Origin: Maylandia zebra
Taxonomy: Eukaryota > Chordata > Actinopteri > Cichliformes > Cichlidae
DNA length: 64,000 bases
NCBI RefSeq assembly: GCF_041146795.1
Contig: NC_135168.1
Span: forward strand, 17,345,370 to 17,409,369
Direction of reading: 5' to 3'
A model generated the notes under the pieces. The model was not told the DNA's origin, did not search any database, and saw nothing but the letters and a program-made list of their open reading frames with translations. Within the stretch, counting starts at the first letter, position 1; the number at the start of each line of letters is the position of its first letter. The position numbers and the translations under genes are program-made. Below, in pieces: positions 54,180 through 64,000 of this stretch.

Positions 54180-54560
54180 ATGTCCCGCTCTTCCTAAATT
54201 CAAACGTTTTTCTTTCTCTGCAGCGCGCCGTGCGGTTAACACTGGGCCCATTACACGTTGTCATTTGTGGCTCTTGGTGTTATTTGGACAATGTTTGGCC
54301 ATTTACCCAGCCTGTGTCTGCGCGCTCCAAGGAGGTCTCGACAGAAATTGATACTAATTGCAGGGACTGTACACTGCTGGCTAGTGGAGCGCCTGCAGGC
54401 AGTTGGAGGACCTGCTTGTCACCGCCTAATTGACAAGGGCTTGTCTGTCCTGGGAGCAGCTGGTCCTAAGCACTGGCGCACAATCGCAATCTTGACACGG
54501 CCTCCACTCGCCTGAAGGAGTTTTGAGGGGAAACGCCGTTAAAGGGAGATTTATTGAATC
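54180..54560. promoter_or_regulatory. Candidate conserved noncoding element
   Basis: A G/C-balanced stretch with GCGCGCCGTGCGG, GACTGTACACTGCTGGC, the paired CTAATTGACAAG and ATTGATACTAATTG homeodomain words, and GGAGCGCCTGCAGGCAG. It is unlike the flanking A/T-rich DNA, is not a known repeat and has no coding evidence. Confidence 0.3.
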
Positions 54561-55759
54561 TCCCTTTGGGTGACGCTGTATTAAGTACGCAATATAGGCT
54601 TATATCCACGGGTGCAAAAGGGAGTCACACTCCTGGTATTAATAACAGAAGGTGGCAATTAGGCCAGACAGGTGACATTTCTTGTGACATTATGAATCAC
54701 AGCAAACAAGACAAGCGCGGGTAAATAAAGGCTATGTGAAATCGCTTTTAAGGAAAAGTTATTTTACTTTTCGCAGCTACATGACACACAATGAGCCTGT
54801 ATGCGCAAATCGGATGACTTCAGGGGGATGTGTTGCACCAGCCATTCAGCTGGCTCAGACACAAATAACATCACCCCTCACAGTAAAATAATCAATTCAT
54901 TATTCTGGCCTGTTTCTATTAGACCATGTCTTTATAGCTGAATGCATCAGGAGGAAAAAGCCAAGCAAGTATTGTTTTCGTCTGCAAGTGGAAAAAGGTT
55001 TTCCTGCACTTTCCCACTGCCTGTAAAGAAATGCTGCTTTTCTGGGCCTTTTGAACTGAAAATCGTGATTTTTCCCCTGGTGTTCTCCGGACGCGCTCCT
55101 TTCTTTCTGCGGAACAATGACAACACTGGAGCACCCCGCCGGTGCGCCACAGTTGGGGATCTCCATGATTGTTTTGGACATCTTTGGATTTCATCAATCA
55201 AAATGACTGCAGTTTTCCATAAAAATGCTGAATTTGGTCCTGGAACCGAGCGGGAAAGGTAGAAAATACGAAGCTGTCCTTCTCGATGATAAATGGCCAT
55301 CCTTTGATTGAGCAAATAGAGAAATACGTGCCATAGTACTGAGAAACAGGCGAAGATTGTGAGGCGAGGACTCATGGTCTTGCGTCAGATCATGCCAGAA
55401 ATGAATCACCACAAATCATTAGGCTATAAAAGCGACTGCATTTTCCCAAACCCTGGAAATCTGTAAGGCTTAAGAGCAGGCTAGATCTTAACTGATCCAC
55501 ACTTACGTAAAACTTAAGTAGCTTAATGGCCACTATTACCAGAACGATAAGTATTACGCACGCTTAAGAAAAATGTTAAAACTCTTTTTACACTAGTGCC
55601 ATGAAGGTTATTTTTCAACTACTCAAGCCGAAACAGTGAGTGACAGACAGACATTAAGTTCACCAACGGGTGCCATATCATACCGATAATATTGGTCTTT
55701 ATTTTACCAGGTTAAGTGTAACAAATGAAACGCGTGCTCATAAACTTAAAGGAGGTTTT

Positions 55760-56110
55760 GGCCTGGAACTATAGGGAGCTGGTCCACTATTCCTGCCCTC
55801 CCTCCCATCCAATAAACCTCTATTAACATGGAAATGTCACATCCCATTGACTAAAACTCAATTATGTGCAGACTCGCAGCATCTTTAGAGTGGACTAAAA
55901 CTTTTAATTTCCCCAAAAAGCCGTTTTGATTTAATGGTCATTCAGAAGCCCATGAAGGTGTTCTATCTAAATGGCCTTAATGCCGCGGCTAATTATCCAG
56001 TATTGACATATTGTCCCGCCTCAGGTCAACAGGTCAGCAGTTGGAGATTAATGACACCGGAAGGAGGTTGTAGGAAGAGGTAACAAGGAAACCTGACTGT
56101 AATTTTTTAT
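55760..56110. promoter_or_regulatory. Candidate conserved noncoding element
   Basis: A dense set of homeodomain and bHLH-type words: CCAATAAACCTC, CCATTGACTAAAACTC, TTTAATGGTCATTC, GCCGCGGCTAATTATCC, and GGTCAACAGGTCAGCAG (nuclear-receptor-like half sites), then GATTAATGACACC. No open frame of note. Confidence 0.3.
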
Positions 56111-56459
56111 ATTGCAATATAATACTTAAGATTTTGTTCACTTCAATGTTTTCGGCTATAACAGGCCGTGTAATGTTACTCAGACATTGTTGGGGTGGTT
56201 TTTACCTTCGTGTTTACTGCTCATATAAAATCCCATCAATGGCCCTCCTACATTATTTATTATTCAAATGAGAATTTATAGTTTCTACTTTATAAGTAGC
56301 GACTTTCGGTTTAGGTTTGTATCTTTCTTTTTGCTTTTATCACCACGGTTATATTTCTGTTTTCATATAGCGTATTTTCTTTTAATGATTTTAGGCTAGT
56401 AGTGCATTCTTGTAAGGACTCTTCCCCTCCCTCATTCCCTCTAAAAGATACAACAGAAC

Positions 56460-56680
56460 TGACTGGCTTGTCGAGCTTGAAGAATTGTTTAATTTCAGAG
56501 CCCCGGCGTTTCCTGAGGTGAGGTCTGCATTGGCTGCTAATAGAGATCTAATTGATGGGCCGAGTCCCGTTTCCGTGCTCTCTCTCCCTTTATTGCGCCC
56601 CGGCGTCTGCTGTAAAATAGGTCTGTAATCAGATTCCGCCTATTCCTCCTGGAGCAGGATGAGAGCTCAGGGCTGCGGAG
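56460..56680. promoter_or_regulatory. Candidate conserved noncoding element
   Basis: TTGGCTGCTAATAGAGATCT, CTAATTGATGGGCCG, CTTTATTGCGCCCCGG and GTCTGTAATCAGATTCC give clustered TAAT/ATTA and PBX-like words in G/C-balanced DNA. Regulatory role inferred only. Confidence 0.3.
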
Positions 56681-57229
56681 AGAAAGAGATGGGGCAAAAA
56701 AAGAAAGAACAGGGGGGGAAAAATCGTTATTAAAAAAGTTAAGCCTTGAGTAGAAATTCAACATACTGTTGAGGCTTGATGAAAAAGAGGAAAGTCGGCT
56801 TTAACATACAAATTGCCTGACTTTTCTTTAAATAAACCCACATTATTACTATAGAACCCTCCAGTGCGGCTGCAGCACTCATTAGTGATTTTTTTTAATC
56901 TGTCAGAATAGCCTTTTTCTCCTTTGGGATTTATAGGTTTGCAATATTTTTTATACTGAACTCTTACAAGATTAATATAGATCTGTCATAAAAGGCTTTG
57001 ATATTGCTGACAAATGCGCCTTCTATAATTATTATTTTAACATGGTTATATGTGCTTTCATGACTCGCACTCTTAGTTCATGATCTAATCAAATATCACA
57101 CAGTCCACTGTTGTCATTCACCCAGAAGGTACAGAAGGTGTCAATCAAATCAGACTGGCAGCAACAGAAACACACTGATTCTCTATTTTTTTATTTTTTT
57201 GCCATCTCCTCTGCTTCTCTCTCCATCTC

Positions 57230-57440
57230 CTATAGAGCTTCCTGGAAGGCTGTGATTGGCCGTCTGTCTGGGCAGTGATAGCAGCCCTGGAGCCGAGGAT
57301 GATTGATGATGGCGAGGGCAAGGCCGAGCGCTAGCAGCATAAAGCCCCATAGATGCCTCAATAAAGAGCCTGGCTAGTGGAGAGCCTGGGCCCCGCTCAA
57401 TAGGGCCCCTCCGCCTCTAAGGACCCACGGCTAGAAGAGT
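57230..57440. promoter_or_regulatory. Candidate enhancer with a HOX/PBX site
   Basis: The island contains TGATTGATGATGG at 57300-57312, a perfect PBX-HOX bipartite octamer (TGATTGAT) followed by a TGATGG half. Other words are GGCTGTGATTGGCCG (CCAAT-like), CTGTCTGGGCAGTGATAGC, GCATAAAGCCCC and TCAATAAAGAGCC. It lies on the PHOX2B side of tmem33 as predicted from human synteny. PHOX2B hindbrain expression is known to be driven by HOX/PBX/PREP sites, so this is a reasonable but untested candidate. Confidence 0.35.
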
Positions 57441-57720
57441 GCATGGAGAGAGGGAGAGGAAGAGAGGGAGAAGGAGAGGTGCTCTGTTGTTGGATAATCT
57501 GTTTAGCTATCGAGCCAGCAGCCGTCTGAGGCTGGATAAGTGCAGCGACGGATGTGTGTGGGGTGAAAATAGCAGGGGTTGGCTGGTGGAGTGCTGGAGG
57601 GGAGATACAGGGAAAGAGAGAGAGGGAAAAACAGAGCGAGAGATGGATCATCCAGTCTCAGCATGCATAATGGAAAAAAGGGAAGCGGATGAACCAAACT
57701 GGAAATGAGATCTGCAGGCT
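57440..57720 (+). repeat. Purine-rich (GA-rich) low-complexity stretch
   Basis: AGAGAGGGAGAGGAAGAGAG-type sequence at 57445-57480 and again at 57610-57650. Long open frames on either strand here are composition artefacts. Confidence 0.7.
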
Positions 57721-57879
57721 GCTTTTCACACACACATACACGCACACTATAAATGATCAAAAGCCAAAAAAGTTGACCACAAGAAAGTGACTGGAGACTC
57801 AAACTGAGTGATCTGACCCCAGTGCTGCCACTCTGGTGGCCATTATTCAGCCTACAGATGCATAACTGCGGTGACCTTT

Positions 57880-58180
57880 GCTTCAGCAAATCAATGAGAC
57901 CCTGCTAGGTTGGATTCCTTCGGTGCTGCGTCCACGGCTGTGGCCCCATGCAGCCCTGTTGCAACCCCTAGTTCACAGCAACTCTGAAAAGCACAATTAG
58001 GCAATAATCTGCTCCTACCAAGCCAGCTTTCAGCGACTCCAGCATGGCTACACGATGTCCTGCAGACCCTCCTGGCTGGAGTTGAGAGAATGGACTGATG
58101 ACTGTTGGCCTGATGAGGGTCTGGAAAGATCAAAGTTGTAGGGAAACATTTTCCAGAGCTTGGGCTAATAAGGACGAATA
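57880..58180. promoter_or_regulatory. Candidate conserved noncoding element
   Basis: G/C-balanced island with GCACAATTAGGCAATAATCTG, CAGCGACTCCAGCATGGCT and GACTGTTGGCCTGATGAGGG. A 123-codon frame on the minus strand spans it, but it lacks any family similarity or splice context. Confidence 0.2.
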
Positions 58181-58430
58181 TTAAAAAAAAGTTTGCTATC
58201 AATTTACAAATAAATGAAAGTTTCATAACAGTTGCGGCCTGGTTTGAATGCGCTTCTCCCAAGAATACTTTGCACAGATTTTAACTCATTCAGATCTGCA
58301 TTTTCTTCCGTTGGATTTGTATTGCATGTTAATGAACATCTTTGTGTTAACGCATTCTAAAAATAAATCTACCAAAGTTTTCACCAACTACATCTGCTCT
58401 TTGATTAATCTGCTCTTGCACACCATGCAA

Positions 58431-58436
<6 letters not shown>

Positions 58437-58502
<66 letters not shown>
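58437..58502 (+). repeat. (TA)n microsatellite
   Basis: About 33 uninterrupted TA units. Confidence 0.97.
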
Positions 58503-58506
<4 letters not shown>

Positions 58507-59084
58507 TAAGCACATGTCCAAACCATATCTCACAAATTTTAGAAAGGAAGTCAAGATTTTAAATTTAAATTTAGAGGTTATCTGGCACTGGACATTGAAT
58601 GGAGGATTCTCACCTGCATGAAGATTCAAGGAAAGGTATAAGGGTTTGTAAGCCATATAAGAACAACATATCCCAGGACATAGTTACCGCTGATGTGTCC
58701 TTGCAGCACAGTGACAGGAGGGCATAGCATCGGAGGTCAAAACAATGGAGGTCAAAAATGGAATCACAATAACAGAATAAACACACATCTCCCAAATCTT
58801 ACTAGTAACCCAGAGCACAAATTTCTCCAGTGAATGAAGGCATTGACTGTGAGGTCAGTTTTTATTGCCTTATGAGGTCAAAACTAATCAAAAGAGTTAT
58901 AAAAATATGATCTTCTCGATCTATAAAGAAAAGGAAAATATTTAAATTAAGTGAATGTCTCTATTTAAAAACAAACAAACAAAAAATTCATGATGTGATA
59001 TTATAGTATATCAGAAATCTGTTCACTATTTTTATTACAAATTATATCAGTAAGGAAGCTGACTAAATATTCACTGATAATTTA

Positions 59085-59249
59085 TGGGACAGGGGTGGGA
59101 TTAAATAAGTGTATACTTCTTCCCACTCCCTTTCAACATGTAAATTAATCAGAATGTTTTTTTTGTATGTAATTTGTATAGTATATATATTTTTTCTCTC
59201 ATTTCTTTTCTAAATGTACTTGTATATTGTTCACATGTTGAAATAAATT

Positions 59250-59286
<37 letters not shown>
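59085..59286 (+). mobile_element. 3' end of a non-LTR retrotransposon with (AATC)n tail
   Basis: GGGGTGGGATTAAATAAGTG then CTTCTTCCCACTCCC, CATGTTGAAATAAATTACC and eight AATC units (59253-59285). This is the 3' UTR and tail of a fish LINE (CR1/L2-like). No coding part remains. Confidence 0.7.
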
Positions 59287-59289
59287 GTT

Positions 59290-62000
59290 TTTGCTTTCAA
59301 GTCTAACGTCCTCAGGCTGTTGAGACCTCAAAGCAGTAGTTGACTGGGTGATTTTAGGTGAACCTAAGCAGAAGATTCAAGTCAACAACATTTTAATAGC
59401 AAATTGTAATTTTAGTAGATTAGAGAATGAGGAGAAGGTGTTTTTTGATATGTTATGATAAAACCAATATAAAGAAGGCATAGCTATAGCATGCTTTATA
59501 TTTGTATGTTTGCCATGTAAGATGTACCAAAAGTCCAATAAATAGTCTAAACTTAAGATATTTGCAGTTATATTTATCACCGATCCAACATCAACACTAA
59601 ATTGGATATCCAAAGTTGTATCAGTCACTGAATTTTCAAGTATTTGATCCTAAGGATAATTTAAAAAAACAGGATAGACACACTGCAGACATACTGAAAC
59701 AACAATCACGCAATTTCCTATTAAAGCTGGAAGCATTAAAGAAAAAACTCCATCTGTAAACTGAGTAGAACAGCCTGAACAAGAAAGAAATGTGATTCAT
59801 TAAAGCGATTAAAGCCAAAATAGCATCAAAACCTACAGAACCTAACCTCCAGCAGTGGATTAGCAGGTAAAGGAAGAGTCAATGAATGTCAGCCAAAGAG
59901 TCAAACATTGAAGAAGGTGCAGGGGCTGTCCTTGAACAATGATGCCTTGCTGCTGACCTGGCCAAAATGCCCACACCCTGAATCAAAGGTGGTAGTCGAC
60001 TGAGCATTTGAAATGACTGCTAAAGGTGCAAAAAAGTAGATGAGTCTTATAGAAGCACTACAAATACACATTTTCTTACCAAACACTAAAGAAAAAGTTA
60101 AGTTTGTCTTTTAGGATATTTCTATTGCAGTGCTGCAATAACCAGGCAAGAACTTTTAAAAGAAGAAAAAAACACTTAACTGGACAAGAATTAACCCTGA
60201 GTTAAAATATATTTTAAGAGCACTTTAACAAATTAAAAGTAGACTAGAAAAGAGGTACTTCTGTCAAAAATGGTGACAGACCAGTATAATCCACTCACAT
60301 AAGGATTGATTTGAAATAAAGGTGGATGTAGAGATGTTCAAAATAAACATAAAGCAACATGATTGTAAATTAGACCTGTACTCAACTTTTGCCGTTTGTT
60401 GATTATTAATGTAGTGTATTTAACTAATTCAAAATATATAGAGCACAAATTATATCAGGACACTGAGCATTTTAAATTGTTTAATATTTTAGCAGCATTG
60501 CACAGGGCGAAAAAAATTCACAAACCCTCTTAAAGCAGGTTTAGGGCCACACTGTCTGATCAGACAGGACCTCGGGGTTTTTAGATGAACTGTATGAACT
60601 CTGGGGACGGACTTACAACAAGGAGAAAAATAAAAACAAAGGAGACAGCAAAGCTAGAAAACACTGGTCAGGTTTCAAGATTCAAACAACACAGGAAGAC
60701 TGGTTTAAAAACAAACAAACGAACTAGGTTTATGAAATAAACAATAATGATAATGACTAATGTTCAGGAGTGTGAAGCTGCTTGGCTTTTCTGTCAACCC
60801 CTCTTATCCATGGCCTGTTATTAGGGTTTTGTAATCTCCTTATGATGTGAATGAATGACTTGTACTATTTACTAATGAACCTAAAACTGCCTAGCTAGCA
60901 ACAAATTACATCTTATTGCTTTACAGTCAATTAAAGCCACAAGAAAAATCTGTGTGAGCAGTTCAAAAGCAATAGGTTGATGAAAGATAACAATCAAATG
61001 TGTCTTTATTGATTTGTGATTAGTGTGGGGGGCTCATTCGTGGGGTATCCATAACTTGATTTTGTCTCATATTTTAATTGCTTAATTGGAGTGATTATTT
61101 AGCAATGGGAAACCAATCCACCTGTTCCCCCCTCTGTACACGTGAATGAGTCAACAGTGCTTGAAAGTCATGTTGAAGCATACAGTTACAAGTTCTGCAT
61201 TGCAAATAAAAGCCCCTGCATTCAAATCCTGCTTCTAAACTCCTTTTGCAGTAAATTATTTTTATGTGACATCCATTCATAATTTAATATTTTAGCTGGA
61301 TGAGGTTAATCTGATTTAAACTAGTTTACCTACTAGCAGTCAGATATCTTAAAGGACCAGTAAAAAGGAAAGCCTCAGATGCATCCTTTGTCATAAAAAT
61401 GCAATATTTGGATAGACTTTTTATTTTTATGGTGCGTGTCCAAAATTTGGTCTCAATGGTTCATAGTAATAAAAGCTGAAAAAGACTTTGTCTATATACA
61501 CTCAAAGCGAAAGCTGGCTGTGCTCTTTTCATATTTGTGGTTGAAATGTTAATGTAGTGGCAGAGAACAATCTTCCAAATTACAACTGAAAGTACATTTA
61601 GTTCTTTGTCCTCAAACAATGTCTGGAAAATTATCTGTCAGATGTCAGACTCCAAAGTAAGTTGAGGGCAGTGGAAACTAGCACAAATTCACCTCAGTGG
61701 TGCTGGCTGGAGTTTATGGTGTTTTGGGTATAAATCAGGGGGATACATGCAATGTTCACTGATGCTTGTGTGCTGGAAACAAATTAGAAGGTTTGTAACA
61801 ATTTCCCACTTTTTCCTGTAACCATTTAGAAACTGATGAGAACAGTTGCTCTAATTTTAAAAGCAAAATGTCTTCTCCTTCTTGCTTTAACGTGAGATGA
61901 GTTTAGCTTGTAGGCTAGTATAACACCTGAACTCTTTCACCATGGAGCCTTCCTGTTACATTATGTGCAGAATTGGTGCAGGATTCTCTTGCTGAAATAA
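59290..62000. other. Gene-poor A/T-rich sequence, nothing recognised
   Basis: No exon or complete repeat identified. Open frames are short and lack similarity. Confidence 0.4.
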
Positions 62001-62006
62001 GAAAAT

Positions 62007-62207
62007 TCATATTGACTTGATTACTGCATATGTTTCTCCACTATCATGAATGGTGCTTTCAGAGATGTTAAGTTTTCCATACTGTGTACACCCCCATACA
62101 ATCCCTGGTAATAGTTTTTGAAATGTGCACTCGTAACATGAAGTATAGTCCCCCTTATCTGTGGCTGGGATGTACTCTTTGTCCATGGACTCCAAAACGA
62201 ATTTCAA
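62007..62207 (-). other. Unassigned 66-codon open frame
   Basis: The minus strand reads a protein-like stretch with three Cys (DYTSCYECTFQKLL... and VWGCTQYG). Upstream a GATAGAGTGAAGTGGAAAAC block could be frame-shifted continuation. It is possibly a decayed transposon or gene fragment. Not recognised. Confidence 0.2.
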
Positions 62208-62754
62208 ATTTTCATTGCCACAGGGCAGTTTTCCACTTCACTCTATCCATGTTGAAGAAGTTCAAGCCTGGAAAGGGCAATGCTATTTCTGGAATCTTCT
62301 CTCAGTATTTTATACGTATATTCTACGCACAGTAGTCTCAATGCATGCTTGATCATCCAAGTAAGTAAATCCAAAAAGTTGACACTGTTGATATGGATGT
62401 TTTTAATGATGGTCACATATTCAGTCACATTCTCTGAGTCTTTTAACGATATTTTATACTTCAGGTGATAAAATCACCTAATTTTTTGCATTTTTGCCAC
62501 TTTTTATAGTCTTTTTTGGGCCCTGTCCTAATTGTTTTTTTAAAAAGTGTTATTGAAGTAAAATTTAAAATGCATATGTATTTTTATTTATATTTTACTC
62601 AGCATACCATTTTTTGTTTTTTGTTTTGTTTTTGGAAATGGTTGTACAGCACGGACAAATCCAATATGCGTGCTCTCAGGTGGAGCTATTATCCAGCACT
62701 GAATTATTTCATATTGCTGCTGTTGTTGTGTGCATTGTTGGTGGGCAGAGGTTA

Positions 62755-63010
62755 ACAAAAGGCCAAGACAAATCCAAGCCACCGGCGCTGGCCGCATGGG
62801 GAAATGTTGGCAAGCGAGCCAGAGAATAATCATAGGCTAATCTGATTTCCAGCTCTGATAATGGAGGCCAGGCTAAATAAGAAAAATTCCAGGCAAATTT
62901 GTGCAAATGAAAAAGGATTCCTCCTGACATAATGGTATGGTGCAAGGCAGCCTCTAATGAGCAATAATCTGTCTAAGAGCTTCTCTCTCTCTACTGCCTG
63001 GTTTCTCCCT
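62755..63010. promoter_or_regulatory. Candidate conserved noncoding element
   Basis: AGCCACCGGCGCTGGCCGC, AGAATAATCATAGGCTAATC, TGATTTCCAGCTCTGATAAT, ATTTGTGCAAATG (octamer-like) and CTCTAATGAGCAATAATC. Clustered homeodomain/POU-type words in an island of raised G/C. Function inferred only. Confidence 0.3.
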
Positions 63011-63189
63011 CCATCTTCTATCTCATCCTGTCTCACCTCCTCCCACCTTCCCCCTAGTTCTCCAGCTCTCATCAGCTTTTTCCCTATTCTTGGGAAGGTG
63101 CATGTAACAGCTGTGTGACACAGATAAGGAAGAAAGAGGAGGGAGTGAGGCTGTATTTATTGAGAGTATCTCATGAGCATGCCTTTGTA

Positions 63190-64000
63190 AATGTTCAATA
63201 ATCCAGGTAAGAACGTATTTGCGGTGGAAAAGTTTCATCCAAATGAACCAAATTAAATTTCTTGGGTATCTCAATATCACATACAAACCAAGAATTTCCT
63301 TCATAACAAATATCAAATGTTTATAATTCATTTATTCAACAATACTGGTATTTATTCATAGAAAAGTCTGTTGAAAAGGTTCACACAACATATCCATAGC
63401 ACATGATTTTCTTTTATCGTTTATTTTTATATGTTTATGTCACAGTTTTTGCAGGAAATTGCCATGTGTTTGTTCTTCTTATCATTAGGTCACGTAAGTA
63501 AGTATTAGCTTTTCAAAACAAAAATAAAAACAAAACAAAAAAGGCATCCTCTAGCAACCCAATATGCTGTTTAAATGTTTTAAATGTCTTAAAAACACGT
63601 TTTTTTGTCTGAAATAGAACATCTTTTTCCCGATTTAAATAAAGATAAGAGCATTTGTTGGAGTTATTTTACAGAACTTTACACTTCACGCAAAAAATAT
63701 ATGGCTCAAATTTGTTTTACAAAAACAAATGTAGTTTATGGTTCACTTTGTGTCTTAAACATAATGAAGCACAAACATCTCAGTTTAAATGATAAAGAGG
63801 TAAAGTTCATGTTAGATGTTAAATGAAGCACAAGATGTGTAACATCTCATGCAACATTGGGAAATCTACAGTTTGGTAGTTTTAGCCACTGCTGTACTTT
63901 GGGGCCAAAGGTTACCTTATATGGATAAAAGGATGGCATGCTAATTGGTGCTAAGTAACAGATTACTAAAGCAGTATAATTTCATTCACCATAAGTTCCA
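63190..64000. other. Right end of the window, nothing recognised
   Basis: A/T-rich. A 73-codon frame at 63605-63826 on plus has no recognisable motif. No phox2b homeobox exon is present before the window ends. Confidence 0.4.

Noticed and set aside
54947-55375. 142-codon frame on the minus strand
   Set aside because: No domain, no splice context, several frames open on both strands in the same stretch; probably composition or a noncoding element.
57503-57889. 128-codon minus-strand frame
   Set aside because: Ser/Leu/Pro low complexity from a purine-rich tract on the other strand.
57891-58262. 123-codon minus-strand frame beginning MGEAHSNQ
   Set aside because: Looks signal-peptide-like by chance but shows no family similarity or promoter; listed as a possible noncoding element instead.
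59253-59285. Possible CRISPR-like short repeats
   Set aside because: A simple AATC tandem forming a LINE tail in a vertebrate genome; no spacers.
46900-64000. phox2b homeobox gene within the window
   Set aside because: Looked for the homeodomain core and polyalanine-type third exon in both strands; not seen. The gene, if syntenic, lies to the right.

Overview
The window is genomic DNA of a ray-finned fish, most likely a percomorph and possibly a cichlid. The evidence is intron-containing genes whose exon structure matches vertebrate orthologues, a CR1/Rex1-type LINE with a (TTCTGA)n tail, tRNA-derived SINEs, Tc1, hAT and Harbinger-like elements, a solo LTR and long CA and TA microsatellites. 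The species call is inference; the vertebrate and fish call is well supported.

Layout. Five protein genes were found, all on the minus strand. From left to right they are anxa5 (positions 1-16110, with its 3' exons off the left edge), smim43 (a one-exon membrane micropeptide, 22839-23072), ccna2 (eight coding exons, 24416-26989), bbs7 (nineteen coding exons, 29462-36542) and tmem33 (seven coding exons, 38943-44536, plus a noncoding first exon near 45.65-45.78 kb). I traced exon borders by hand with splice consensus and reading phase. ccna2 (434 codons), bbs7 (711) and tmem33 (248) each close into one uninterrupted frame of nearly the human length.

Synteny. anxa5-smim43-ccna2-bbs7 is the human 4q27 block, but EXOSC9, which lies between SMIM43 and CCNA2 in human, is not seen here. 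tmem33 belongs to human 4p13, where its 5' side faces PHOX2B. The gene-poor 46-64 kb stretch therefore probably is the start of the phox2b regulatory domain. No homeobox exon is present, but there are GC-richer stretches with HOX/PBX-like sites, and a CTCF-like site lies near 46.9 kb.

Regulation. The ccna2 promoter carries a CDE/CHR cell-cycle tandem with CCAAT and CRE-half sites upstream. bbs7 has a perfect RFX X-box, as expected for a cilium gene. tmem33 has a TCTCGCGA housekeeping motif.

Mobile DNA. An open but 5'-truncated LINE sits antisense in anxa5 intron 6, and a 620-bp solo LTR in anxa5 intron 2. A Harbinger-like MITE lies in bbs7 intron 14. tmem33 intron 4 holds one hAT-like element nested inside another, each with an exact 8-bp target duplication. 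A 19-bp perfect hairpin in anxa5 intron 5 is unexplained. No new multi-gene system was found; the most interesting items are the nested hATs, the hairpin, the micropeptide gene and two unassigned open frames.
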